From Candidatus Kuenenia stuttgartensis (lineage in GTDB: Bacteria; Planctomycetota; Planctomycetia; Pirellulales; UBA1268), in NCBI GenBank assembly GCA_945865325.1, contig CAMBFA010000016.1:1-36776 (forward strand): a DNA stretch of 36,776 nucleotides. The letters are read 5' to 3'. Of the stretch, positions 1 to 8,111 are shown one piece after another; the first letter of the stretch is position 1, and each line of letters opens with the position of its first letter. The notes below the pieces were generated by a model. The model was given only the letters and a program-made list of their open reading frames with translations. It was not told the DNA's origin and did not search any database. The translations under genes were made by a program, and so were the position numbers.

Positions 1-541
1 TGCGAGGGGCTCGTCACAACTCCCACCACGGCAACGGCCCCCTGGGGCGTGTTGCGAGCACCTCCCCTGCCGGGGGCTCCAGCCGGCCCCGCCGGGGGCG
101 GAGAACGTGGTGTATCTCCAACGGCAGCATCGTCTGCGAGCGACTCCCCGCAGATCGTCGCTACCTCACCGCTCGATCGACACCACGTCAGGCCTGCCGG
201 CCGTCAACGATGGCCCGGATGCGGCGTCGGTCGTCAGCGGTGAGCCCGCCCCAGGCCTCGATCACGTGCGCCAGATCGGCGGGAAGTGCGCCGGAATATG
301 CGCCGCCTGAATCGGAGATCGTGGTATTCTTCGGGGAATACGCTTGTCGTTCGATTCCGGCCCTGTCCATTTCATCTAAAATCGCTGCCCCGTAAGGGTT
401 TAGGGTGGCGGCCGGTGGGATCTCTCCCACCCCCTCTGGGACCCCTCTGTTAGGCGCTTTGTGAGGCGCAGGAAGGGGCCCGGGTAGGCCGACACGCGTC
501 GCTGCGTTGCAGAACAATCGACCCCGGGATGACGCCCAACC
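1..541. other. Window edge with no confident gene
   Basis: Several short frames overlap here but none has a convincing start, ribosome binding site or recognisable domain, apart from the possible integrase tail at 188-370. A GC-rich inverted repeat at 31-55 (GCAAC...GTTGC outside, GCCCC...GGGGC inside) may be a hairpin. Base composition dips slightly around 300-400 compared with the flanking coding DNA. Confidence 0.4.
188..370 (-). pseudogene. Possible remnant of a site-specific integrase C-terminal tail
   Basis: A 60-codon reading frame starting MDRAGIER and ending RRIRAIVDGRQA. I see a Gly-Arg-Ala-Gly-Ile-Glu-like start, a GGAYSGAL segment, then LPADLAHVIEAWGGLTADDRR. From memory this order (RAGIE.., GGA.SGAL, DLA.VI.AW..L....R..I.A.V) is typical of the extreme C-terminus of planctomycete phage-type integrases. 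The frame stays open upstream to 796, but that part lies antisense to the HEAT-repeat gene and shows no integrase catalytic domain (no R..HxxR..Y). So this is either a decayed integrase end or a short orphan ORF. The family link is recalled and was not searched. Confidence 0.35.
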
Positions 542-1048
542 ATGCCCGCACACGACCCTTCGATCGCGGCGCTGGTCGAGCGGATGGCAGGATCCGATCC
601 CGGGGAGCGGGCCGCTGCGGCGGAAGCCCTCTGTCGAGCCGGGGAGGGAGCAGCTTCTGCCGCGACGGCCTTGGTCGCCGCCTGCAGCGATGTCGATGAC
701 GGCGTTCGGGAGTGGGCGGCAGCGGCGCTGGAGGAGCTCGGACCTCCGCCGGTGGACCAGATCGCCGACTTGATCTCGCTGGCGGCCGCGGATCACCCGC
801 TGGTCGCCTATTGGGCCGTCACGCTCCTGGGAAGGGGTGGGGAGGGAGCCAACTCGGCAGTCCCCATCCTCGGAGCCTGCCTCGCCCCCGAAAAGGCCAT
901 CGAAGTTCGGCAGCGGGCCTGCTGGGCGCTGGGCAGGATCGGCCCGGCGGCGGCTACCGCCCGGGCAGCGCTGACGGTGGCCGCGGCTGATCCAGACCCG
1001 CGATTATCGCGCCTTGCCGGCGAGGTCCTCGCCAACTGCGGCCGTTGA
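542..1048 (+). CDS. HEAT-repeat protein (168 aa)
   Basis: A small soluble all-helical protein made of HEAT/armadillo-like repeats, with no signal peptide and no enzymatic motif. Repeats of about 30-35 residues are visible. Each has an alanine-rich first helix, a D(V/P)D turn and a second helix carrying R.WAA.AL..LG or RQRACWALGRIGP. The last repeat reads AADPDPRLSRLAGEVLANCG. Such proteins are protein-binding scaffolds; the partner is unknown. The ATG is reached after GGGATGACGCCCAACC, with no strong Shine-Dalgarno. It sits 190 bases upstream of the exported phosphohydrolase gene on the same strand, so joint transcription is possible but not shown. PBS-lyase type HEAT repeats are the nearest family. 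Confidence 0.75.
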   Translation: MPAHDPSIAALVERMAGSDPGERAAAAEALCRAGEGAASAATALVAACSDVDDGVREWAAAALEELGPPPVDQIADLISLAAADHPLVAYWAVTLLGRGGEGANSAVPILGACLAPEKAIEVRQRACWALGRIGPAAATARAALTVAAADPDPRLSRLAGEVLANCGR

Positions 1049-1238
1049 CCAATCGGCAAGATCGACGCCATGGTCCGGGCCGACCCTGCGGCGCCGGCGA
1101 AGACGGCACGACCGTCACCCGTCGGCCGACCGATACCAGGAACAGGGTCGGGTGCCGGGAGAGGACCTGCAGCCGCGCCACGGATGGCGTGCTGACGGGA
1201 GTCCTTTTCACCGTGTCGGGCGGCCCAGGGAGGGCGGG

Positions 1239-2309
1239 GTGGCAGGAACCCTGTCGAAGGCCGTGGTGCGGTGGGGCGCAGCCCTGGCAGCGCTCCTGTC
1301 GCTCGTCGGCGGGTTGACGCTCCGTGGGCCGGCGTCGACGGCAAGACCGTCGACGACGCTCCTCACTGGCCTTTCCGCCCCCTTCGCCCACGCCGCCGAC
1401 GCCCTGCCCCCGGCGGGGGCTGTCGGGGCTCCGCCCGCCGGCGGACCGGCGCCCGGGCTGTCGACCCTCCCCGCCTCGAGGCCGTGGGACGCCGTTCTCA
1501 TCGCTTCGTTCAACATCCAGGTGTTTGGCGAATCAAAGATCGCCAAGCCGCAGGTCGTCGAGATCCTCGCCCGTGTTGTCCGCCAGTTCGACGTCGTCGC
1601 CATCCAGGAGGTGCGGGCCAAGTCGGACGGCGTGATTCCGCGCTTCGTTGATGCCGTGAACGCCGATGGGAGCCGGTACCACTGGATCATCGGCCCCCGC
1701 GAGGGACGAACGGTGAGCAAGGAGCAGTACTGCTTCCTCTACGACATGAACCGGATCGAGGTCGACGCGGGATCGATCGGCGTCGTCCCCGATCCCGGCG
1801 GCAAGCTCCACCGGCCGCCGATGCATGTCCGTTTCCGCACGAGGGTCATCCCGGCCTCGAAGGCCTTCACCTTCTGGATGGTCGACATCCACACCGATCC
1901 GGACGAAGTGCCGCAGGAGATCGACGCGCTCGTCGACGTCTTTGCCGCGATGCGGACAGCTCGGCCCGACGAGGATGACGTCATTCTTCTGGGGGATCTC
2001 AATGCCGGCCCTCCGCAGTTCGGCCGGTTCACGAAGACGCCCGGGGTGACGTGGGCGGTCGCCGGTGTGACCACGAACACCCATCGGACGAAGACCTACG
2101 ACAATCTCATTTTTGACCGCAACGCGACGACCGAGTATCTCGGCCGTTGGGGCGTTGTGGATCTCCAAAGCACCTTCGGCCTTCCCCTCGATCGGGCCCT
2201 CGAGGTCTCCGATCACAATCCCGTTTGGGCCGCCTTTTATCCGTGTGAATCGAGCGGACCTGCGGCCGCCTCTGCAGGGATCGCCGGCCTCGCCACACCC
2301 GTCCGCTGA
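1239..2309 (+). CDS. Exported endonuclease/exonuclease/phosphatase (DNase I-like) family protein
   Basis: A 356-residue member of the Mg-dependent EEP fold, which cleaves phosphodiester or phosphomonoester bonds in nucleic acids, lipids or sugars. Signature positions (GTG start) are SFNIQVFG near 90, the metal-binding Glu124 in AIQEVR, YCFLYD, the Asp253-Leu-Asn255 pair in LLGDLNAGP, and Asp325-His326-Asn327 in SDHNPVWA. The full active-site set is present, so it is probably catalytic. The N-terminus (KAVVRWGAALAALLSLVGG) looks like a signal peptide, followed by a Pro/Ala-rich linker. The frame is open from 1014. I chose the GTG at 1239 for the GGGAGGG stretch just upstream; a GTG at 1263 also works. 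The substrate cannot be read from the sequence. Confidence 0.85.
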   Translation: MAGTLSKAVVRWGAALAALLSLVGGLTLRGPASTARPSTTLLTGLSAPFAHAADALPPAGAVGAPPAGGPAPGLSTLPASRPWDAVLIASFNIQVFGESKIAKPQVVEILARVVRQFDVVAIQEVRAKSDGVIPRFVDAVNADGSRYHWIIGPREGRTVSKEQYCFLYDMNRIEVDAGSIGVVPDPGGKLHRPPMHVRFRTRVIPASKAFTFWMVDIHTDPDEVPQEIDALVDVFAAMRTARPDEDDVILLGDLNAGPPQFGRFTKTPGVTWAVAGVTTNTHRTKTYDNLIFDRNATTEYLGRWGVVDLQSTFGLPLDRALEVSDHNPVWAAFYPCESSGPAAASAGIAGLATPVR

Positions 2310-2336
2310 ACGGCCCGCGTCGGTGGAATAAAAAAA

Positions 2337-2363
2337 GGGGCGGCGCCCGACGGGCGCCGCCCC
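2337..2363 (-). terminator. Intrinsic terminator of the HU gene
   Basis: Perfect 12-bp stem GGGGCGGCGCCC / GGGCGCCGCCCC with a 3-base loop. Seven A at 2330-2336 give a U-tract when read on the - strand, so orientation matches HU. The converging EEP gene ends 27 bases to the left, so the stem may also stop that transcript. Confidence 0.85.
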
Positions 2364-2386
2364 TGATTGTTTCATCGACCGTGGCC

Positions 2387-2408
2387 GGCCGCCGGTTGTC
2401 CGGCGGCC
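2387..2408 (-). other. Second hairpin in the HU 3' untranslated region
   Basis: Perfect 9-bp inverted repeat GGCCGCCGG / CCGGCGGCC with loop TTGT. It lies between the HU stop codon and the U-tract terminator. It may protect the mRNA 3' end, since no U-tract follows it. Confidence 0.5.
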
Positions 2409-2462
2409 CGGCATCAGCCGGCGACCATTGCCTTCCCGGTATCAGCCGGCGACCATTGCCTT
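2407..2462. repeat. 28-bp tandem duplication of the HU 3' end
   Basis: Two adjacent 28-base units (2407-2434 and 2435-2462) differ at only one position (C2412 against T2440). Each contains the reverse complement of the HU ending KAMVAG plus stop. The working stop codon is in the unit nearer the gene, so the other copy is now untranslated. The clean copy looks like a recent slippage event. Confidence 0.9.
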
Positions 2463-2771
2463 GAGGTTCTTCAGGGCGCGGACACGAACCTTGACGCTAG
2501 CCGGCTTCGCCGGACGGTCCTGCAGTTCGCCGGTGAAGGGGTTCTTGACGCCCTTCTGGGCGGGACGTGAAGGCACCTTGCGGCGCTCGATCTTCACCAG
2601 ACCGGGAATCGAGAACACCCCGATGCCGGAGCCCTTGAGAGACTTCTGGATCTCACTGGTGAGGTGATCCAACACGAGGACCACATCCTTCTTCGCAAGG
2701 CCGGTCGACTCCGAGATATTCCGGAGGATCTCGGTCTTCGTGAGCGGCTTGCTGCCCGACTTCTTCGCCAT
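2442..2771 (-). CDS. HU-family DNA-binding protein (109 aa)
   Basis: A histone-like protein that binds and bends DNA as a dimer in the nucleoid. The sequence opens MAKKSGSKPLTKTEILRNIS, the helical dimerisation half. The beta-arm half follows, with GVFSIPGLVKIERR and NPFTGE, where most HU proteins have NPxTGE and the intercalating proline is kept. The Lys/Arg-rich tail KPASVKVRVRALKNLKAMVAG replaces the usual VPAFKPGKALKDAV. At 109 residues it is about 15-20 longer than E. coli HU, with a basic N-terminal extension. The ATG at 2771 is preceded by GGGAGACGAGGCG. It is a single-gene unit with its own promoter-like sequence and terminator. IHF is less likely because no IHF-specific features are visible. 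Confidence 0.92.
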   Translation of the reverse strand: MAKKSGSKPLTKTEILRNISESTGLAKKDVVLVLDHLTSEIQKSLKGSGIGVFSIPGLVKIERRKVPSRPAQKGVKNPFTGELQDRPAKPASVKVRVRALKNLKAMVAG

Positions 2772-2825
2772 CGCCTCGTCTCCCAATGGAAAGGTTTGGT
2801 GTGCGGCAGGATCCCCGCCGCTGAC

Positions 2826-2859
2826 CCGAACCCGGCAACGCGAGCCGGGAAAGGTTCGG
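2826..2859 (-). other. Hairpin in the HU leader
   Basis: Inverted repeat CCGAACC-CGGC / GCCG-(5-base bulge)-GGTTCGG, 11 pairs around loop AACGCGA. It begins 55 bases upstream of the HU start codon and overlaps the expected transcription start. It could be an mRNA 5' structure or a protein-binding palindrome. Confidence 0.45.
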
Positions 2860-2861
2860 TG

Positions 2862-2889
2862 ATTAGAGGCTCTGGAAATGAAATTGCAA
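2862..2889 (-). promoter_or_regulatory. Sigma70-like promoter for HU
   Basis: On the - strand, TTGCAA (2884-2889) and TCTAAT (2862-2867) are separated by 16 bases. The -35 box matches 4/6 and the -10 box 5/6 of the consensus. The A/T-rich stretch stands out in this GC-rich DNA. Predicted start is near 2855, giving a leader of about 85 bases. Confidence 0.45.
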
Positions 2890-3044
2890 ACCAAAACCCC
2901 GATGATTTCCGGTGAAAATCCCGGTTGGGCGGCGGCGCGGGGCTACGGCGGTGGGGGGACGGCTTCCTTGCTGCCCGGCTGGCGGACGGTCTAGGATAGG
3001 AGGGCGATGAGTGGTTTGGATGCCGCTGCGATCGCCAGACGGTG

Positions 3045-3063
3045 CTGAAAAAAAGCCCTTTTT
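3045..3063. promoter_or_regulatory. A/T-rich motif shared with the amtB upstream region
   Basis: CTGA(7 A)GCCCTTT stands out in GC-rich DNA, 120-140 bases before the propeller gene. Its reverse complement recurs at 29026-29041 upstream of amtB with one T fewer in the run. Function unknown. Confidence 0.35.
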
Positions 3064-3184
3064 GATCCCTTCCCCCCGATACCCGGCTGCTGGCGGGGAG
3101 GGAGAAAACCGGCCCCCTGGTCGTTCCAGTCGGGAGGTTGTGCGGGGTAGTGGCCAGATTCCGCTGGGTGACTCGGGGGAAGCG

Positions 3185-6100
3185 ATGGCACGGTCGAACC
3201 GCTGGTTGGGCTGGTGCAAGGCACCTCGCCGGGGATCGGAGGCCGTCCCGGGGCAGACGGTCCGGGGAACGTTTTCCACTCCAGCCAGCCTGCTGGTGAT
3301 CGCTGTCACCGCCTTGGCCGTCTTCGGCTCTTGGCCATCCCCCGCCGTTGCCCAGCAGGCGGAAACGCGGGAGGAACCGCTCGACGAAGCGGCCGCGGAG
3401 GCCGATCCCCCGCGCCCCGGCGACACCGACGGCCCGGCCGACGAATCTGGCGAAGGCGGCGACGACGGGGGCGTTGCGCTCCCCACCGACCGACTCAAGG
3501 AGCGTCAACTCGACCGCGTCCGCCGCCTCATCACCGAAGAACGCTGGAGCGATTCGGCGACGCTCGTCGACGAGATCCTCGGAGGCGACCGCGACTTCTT
3601 CTTCCGTCCGCCGGGGGGCGAGAGCACCTGGCGGAGCATCAAGACAGAAACGAGCCGTCTCCTTGGAACACTCCCCGAGGCCGGGAGAACGGCCTACGAA
3701 ATTCAGTTCCGTGCCCGCGCGGATCGGCTCCTCGAGCAGGCGATCGCGGCCGACGATCCGGTCGCGATTGTGGCGGTGGCCCGGCGCTGGTTTCACACCC
3801 CCGCGGGGAGGCGCGCGACGATGCTTGCGGCGCTCGACGCCCTGGAGAGTGGCCGGCCACTCGCGGCGGCGGCCTGGCTCGAACGGCTGGCCAGTGCTCC
3901 GGGGCACGAGGAGTATGAGCCGACCCTCGCCGTGATGCGCGCTGTCGCTTGGTGGCGCGCCGGCGAACGGGACGCGGCCGTGGCGATTCTCGGGAAGGCG
4001 CAGGGGGCGGGGCCAGTGCGTGTCGGCGGAAGGGAGGTGACGCTCACCTATCCTCCCGGCGGTGCCGCTGCCTGGCTCGAGGGGCTGGCTGGTGCGCCTG
4101 CCAGCGGCGCCGGTCGGCGCGCCAGCGAATGGTGGCTCCACCGCGGCGATGCCGCCCGCAATGCCCTCGTCGCGGCATCCCGGCCGCTCCTTGTGCCACG
4201 CTACCGGGTGCCCCTCACCCGCCACCCAGAGGAGGGCCGCCTCCTCGAACGGCGGCGGAAGATGTTTGCCGACCGCGACATGCCGCTCCTGCCGGCGGGC
4301 ACTCCGCTGGCGGTCGACGGCCTTCTCCTGGCCCACACGCCAATGGGCCTCCTGGCGGTCGATTTCCAGACCGGCAAACGGGTTTGGCTGCAGACCGGCG
4401 GCGCGGCAGGGTCGTTCTTCGACGTCACGCCCGCCGGGGCCGAAGGGGACTCGACGGCCGATGCCGAGGCCCGGGCCGCGATCCGCGGGGTGTTTGACGA
4501 TGCCACGAGCGGAACACTATCGAGCGATGGCGAGCTGGTGTTTGCCGTGGAGAGTGATCCGGCCTCGCTTGCCGGTCCCGCCGTCAACAACATCAACGGC
4601 ATGTTCCGGGGACTCGCGCCGCCACCCCGGGGGTCCAATGTTCTCTCCGCCTACCGGATCGCCGCACGGGGTGAACTGGCGTGGCGCCTCCCCGCCGCCG
4701 AGCCCCCGCAGCCCCCCGCCCGCCAGCCCGGGTTCCAGGGGATCGCGCCCCCGGCGGGCGGGTGGTACCTCGGTGCTCCGCTCCCGATCGGTGATCAGTT
4801 GTTCGTCCTCGTCGAGGAGCGCGGGGAGATCCGTCTCGACGTCCTCGCCGCCGCCGATGGAACGATCGTCTGGTCGCAACCGCTGGCCGAGCTCGAGGAC
4901 GACCGCGTGATCGGCAATCGTGAAAGCCACCTCCGCCGGGTCGGAGGGCTCTCCCCGTCGTTCGGCGATGGGGTGCTCGTCTGCCCGACCGGGTCCGGCA
5001 CAACCGTCGCAGTCGATCTTGCCACGCGGACGCTCCTCTGGGCCTACAACCACCCGCGCTCGGAGGGGGGAGACACGGTCGTGCTCCAAAACGGCGTGCG
5101 GATCCGCCGGGGCAACGCCCTCGGTGGAGCGGTGGTGATCAATGGCCAGGTCTTCGGCGCGGCCGCAGGACCGTCGGCCACGACAGGGTGGCGCGACGGC
5201 GTACCGATTGTTGCCGGAGGAAGGATCATCCTCACGCCACGGGAGTCGGAGGAAATCCACTGCCTCGATCTGCGGTCGGGGAGCATCGTCTGGAAGCAGC
5301 CGCGCAAGGAGGGGCTGTATGTCGCCGGTGTCGTCGATGGCGGCGTGATCCTCGTCGGCCGTCGTGGCGTCCACAGCGTCGCGCTCGCCGACGGAGCGCC
5401 GCGCTGGGCCACGCCGCTGGTCCTCGCCGGCGCCTGCCCGAGTGGTCGGGGGGTGATCACCGACGGCCGGTTGTTCCTCCCCATCGACGCGCCTGAGGTG
5501 ATCGAGATCGATCTCGCCGACGGCAAGATTGTCGGTCGCTCGCCGTCGCGCGGCGGTACGGTGACGGGCAATCTGGTGGCCTACCGCGGCGAGGTGGTAT
5601 CGCAGGGGGTCGATTCGCTCGATGTCTTCCATCAGACCGCCGCCCTCGGGGAGCGGATCGAGACCGCCGGCCGGGAGGGGAGGTCTGATCCGGGTATGCT
5701 GCTGTGGAAAGGACAGATGGCCATCGACGGGGGGGACGTCGTGGCCGGCATCGGTGCGATTCTCTCGGCGCACGATGCAGCGCCCGATGCGGTTCCCGAC
5801 TCGGTCGTCGGCGATGCCCTCCGCGCCGCGCTCGACCGGGATTTCAACGCCGCGATTCCGATCTGGAATGCCTCCGTGGCCAAAGCACCCAGCTCCGCCG
5901 TGGATCGATCGATGCTTCGCGCCATCGTCGACGGCCATCTCCGTGGCGGGGATCTTCCGTCGGCCTGGGCCGCGTTTCGGCGCTGCCTCGATCTTCCCCG
6001 GGGCATGTCCGCAGACGCCGACGTGGCCTTTGTCAGCGACCGGGCCGATCCGCTCGTCTCGGTCTCGGAGGCACGCTGGGTGGAGGGGCGGCTGCAGCAG

Positions 6101-8059
6101 TTCCTCGCCCTCGCGCAGCCGGATCTGCGCCGGGAGATCGATACGTTCGTCGGGGCGCAACTCGCGGCGGCCGAGGCGCTGCTGCCGGTGCCCGAACGGG
6201 TCGACCGGCTGACGGCTCTGGCGGAGTGGTTCACCGGTCATCCCGCGGGGGGGCGGGCCCGGGAGTCGCTCGTGAAGGCCCTCGGCGAGATGATCACCGT
6301 CACCGGCGCTGCGACCGATGCCGGTCGAGATCTGGCGGTACGGCGGGATCTCCTCCTCGGGGTACGCCGCGAGCGAGCGGCGGCCGCGGAGCCGGTCGGC
6401 GCGGGCGACACGGCGTGGCCGTTCGGCCGCGTGGTTGAGCGCCGCGGGGCCGCCGGGCGGGGAGGCAATGACGACGGCGGGAGGATGACCAGGGTGATGC
6501 CGATTCCCGTCGACGACGACCCAAGCGCCGCTTTCCCCGGGCTGTGCCTCGGCTACGACATGCAGCAGCCGGGGCTCCTCGCCACCGACAGCCATGGCCG
6601 GCGGATCGGCGAACCGTTCGGGTTCGACGTTCCCGGGAGGTTCGACGGGTGGGCCGGTTTCCAGGCGATGGGCGCTGAGGCATCGACCGTCGGCCGGATC
6701 GTGGTGGTCCGCTCCGGACCGCTCGTCGCTGGATTCGAATTGTCGGCCACGCCCGGCCAGAAACACCGCCGTCTGTGGTTGCTCAACGACACCTCCGGGG
6801 CGGTGAACGAGATCCCGATGCCGTTTCTGGGGCGCGGCGTGGGGGGGCGGATCGGTCGTCTCGGCAACGTGCCGCTCGGCCTGCGGATCTCCGAGCCGGA
6901 GGAGACCGCCCCGGTGATGTCGGTTCAGGGGGGGCAGGCCCGTGCGCGGGGCGTGCCCGTGCTTGTCAACACCTCACTCGAGCTCCATGACCCGGTCTCG
7001 GGGCGCCTGCTCTGGGAGCGCCACCGACTGCCGGCGGCCGGGGAGGTTATCGGCGACGACGACTACGTCTGCGTTGTCCCGGCCAGCGGGCGCGACGCGG
7101 CGGTGGTGTCGATGGTCGATGGGCGGCTGGTGCGCGTCGCGGAACTGCCGCGGCGCGATCGCCGGCTCCTGACGTGCGGGAGGCGGGTCGTCGTCCTCGC
7201 CGACGGTGACGAAGCGGGCGCCGCGAAGGAGCGCGCGGAGGGGGGATTGCAACCGGCCACGCTCCTCCTCCTCGACCCGGTGACGATGACGAGCGTGGCG
7301 ATGGGGACGTTCGCGCCCGAGGCGCGGGCGACGTGGGCCGGCCCCGGGGCGCTGGCCGTCGTCGAGCCCTCCGGCGCGCTCACCGTCCTCGATCTGGTCT
7401 CCGGCGCCGTGCGGTTTTGCACCACGCTCCCCGACATGCCGCGCGGGCTCGAGCAGGTCCGGGTCGTTCCCTGGGAGGATCGTTTCCTCGTTTTCGTGGG
7501 ACGGCAGGAAACCGCCGAGGAGCGGAAGCTCATGGAGAAGGTGGGGATGATCACCAATCTCCCTCAGCAGGCTTCGTCTCGGGATGTCAGCCAACCGGCG
7601 ACGGGAACGCTGTGGGCCGTCGGGCGGACCGATGGCAGCGTTCTCTGGCCCGTCCCTGCCACCGTCCTGCGGCACTGCCTCAATCCCGATCAGCCGGAGT
7701 CGCTCCCGGTGCTCCTCTTCGCCCGGCAGATCGCGCCGGCGCGGAGTGGCGAAAGGACGCGGCTGGGGATCCTCTGTATTGACAAGCGCACCGGCCAAGC
7801 ACTGTGCGTCGATGACAAGATCGCCGCCCAGCAGCACATGCTCTTCGGGTGCGACATGGTGGGCGATCCCGCCGCCCATACCGTCACGATCGGCCGGGGG
7901 GCGGCGGAAGGTGGTGACGTCGTCCTCGATTTCACCGGGCAGCCGACCGCTCCCCGCCCGCCGTTTCAGGCGGCCGGCCGGCAGCCGGCGTCCCGGGATG
8001 TTCTCCAGGAACTGGAATACTGGTTTGAGAAAGCCCTCCTCTTGCCGTTACCGTTTTGA
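3185..8059 (+). CDS. Giant exported PQQ-type beta-propeller protein with helical repeats (1624 aa)
   Basis: The layout I read (ATG at 3185) is as follows. A signal peptide covers residues 30-57 (LLVIAVTALAVFG then AVAQ). An acidic linker runs to 95. TPR-like helices follow at about 100-260. A first propeller spans about 360-800, with blades such as AVDFQTGKRVWLQTG and CLDLRSGSIVWKQPR. A second helical block spans about 870-1000, with FNAAIPIWNASVAKAP and LPSAWAAFRRCLDLPRG. A second propeller runs from about 1100 to the end. The blades have the D..(T/S)G...W pattern of BamB/quinoprotein repeats. No complete PQQ-binding site or catalytic Asp can be identified, so a scaffold or binding role is more likely than a dehydrogenase. 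The start follows GGGGGAAGCG; the frame is open from 3011 but lacks a signal peptide there. It lies 52 bases before the prenyltransferase-like gene. Confidence 0.8.
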   Translation: MARSNRWLGWCKAPRRGSEAVPGQTVRGTFSTPASLLVIAVTALAVFGSWPSPAVAQQAETREEPLDEAAAEADPPRPGDTDGPADESGEGGDDGGVALPTDRLKERQLDRVRRLITEERWSDSATLVDEILGGDRDFFFRPPGGESTWRSIKTETSRLLGTLPEAGRTAYEIQFRARADRLLEQAIAADDPVAIVAVARRWFHTPAGRRATMLAALDALESGRPLAAAAWLERLASAPGHEEYEPTLAVMRAVAWWRAGERDAAVAILGKAQGAGPVRVGGREVTLTYPPGGAAAWLEGLAGAPASGAGRRASEWWLHRGDAARNALVAASRPLLVPRYRVPLTRHPEEGRLLERRRKMFADRDMPLLPAGTPLAVDGLLLAHTPMGLLAVDFQTGKRVWLQTGGAAGSFFDVTPAGAEGDSTADAEARAAIRGVFDDATSGTLSSDGELVFAVESDPASLAGPAVNNINGMFRGLAPPPRGSNVLSAYRIAARGELAWRLPAAEPPQPPARQPGFQGIAPPAGGWYLGAPLPIGDQLFVLVEERGEIRLDVLAAADGTIVWSQPLAELEDDRVIGNRESHLRRVGGLSPSFGDGVLVCPTGSGTTVAVDLATRTLLWAYNHPRSEGGDTVVLQNGVRIRRGNALGGAVVINGQVFGAAAGPSATTGWRDGVPIVAGGRIILTPRESEEIHCLDLRSGSIVWKQPRKEGLYVAGVVDGGVILVGRRGVHSVALADGAPRWATPLVLAGACPSGRGVITDGRLFLPIDAPEVIEIDLADGKIVGRSPSRGGTVTGNLVAYRGEVVSQGVDSLDVFHQTAALGERIETAGREGRSDPGMLLWKGQMAIDGGDVVAGIGAILSAHDAAPDAVPDSVVGDALRAALDRDFNAAIPIWNASVAKAPSSAVDRSMLRAIVDGHLRGGDLPSAWAAFRRCLDLPRGMSADADVAFVSDRADPLVSVSEARWVEGRLQQFLALAQPDLRREIDTFVGAQLAAAEALLPVPERVDRLTALAEWFTGHPAGGRARESLVKALGEMITVTGAATDAGRDLAVRRDLLLGVRRERAAAAEPVGAGDTAWPFGRVVERRGAAGRGGNDDGGRMTRVMPIPVDDDPSAAFPGLCLGYDMQQPGLLATDSHGRRIGEPFGFDVPGRFDGWAGFQAMGAEASTVGRIVVVRSGPLVAGFELSATPGQKHRRLWLLNDTSGAVNEIPMPFLGRGVGGRIGRLGNVPLGLRISEPEETAPVMSVQGGQARARGVPVLVNTSLELHDPVSGRLLWERHRLPAAGEVIGDDDYVCVVPASGRDAAVVSMVDGRLVRVAELPRRDRRLLTCGRRVVVLADGDEAGAAKERAEGGLQPATLLLLDPVTMTSVAMGTFAPEARATWAGPGALAVVEPSGALTVLDLVSGAVRFCTTLPDMPRGLEQVRVVPWEDRFLVFVGRQETAEERKLMEKVGMITNLPQQASSRDVSQPATGTLWAVGRTDGSVLWPVPATVLRHCLNPDQPESLPVLLFARQIAPARSGERTRLGILCIDKRTGQALCVDDKIAAQQHMLFGCDMVGDPAAHTVTIGRGAAEGGDVVLDFTGQPTAPRPPFQAAGRQPASRDVLQELEYWFEKALLLPLPF

Positions 8060-8111
8060 TCCCTGCCGCGGTCCCTTCCCCACCTCCGCCCACCGCACCC
8101 CGAGGCCCGTC

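Noticed and set aside
31-55. Hairpin GCAAC/GTTGC with inner GCCCC/GGGGC
   Set aside because: The inner loop is only two bases and there is no U-tract. It is at the window edge, with no gene known upstream, so it is not called a terminator.
348-368. TTCGATTCC stretch resembling a tRNA T-loop
   Set aside because: The flanking bases do not form a T-stem and no anticodon arm or acceptor stem could be found.
2594-4336. 580-codon open frame on the - strand
   Set aside because: It is antisense to the propeller gene and overlaps HU in another frame; composition is typical of a shadow frame in high-GC DNA and no domain is visible.
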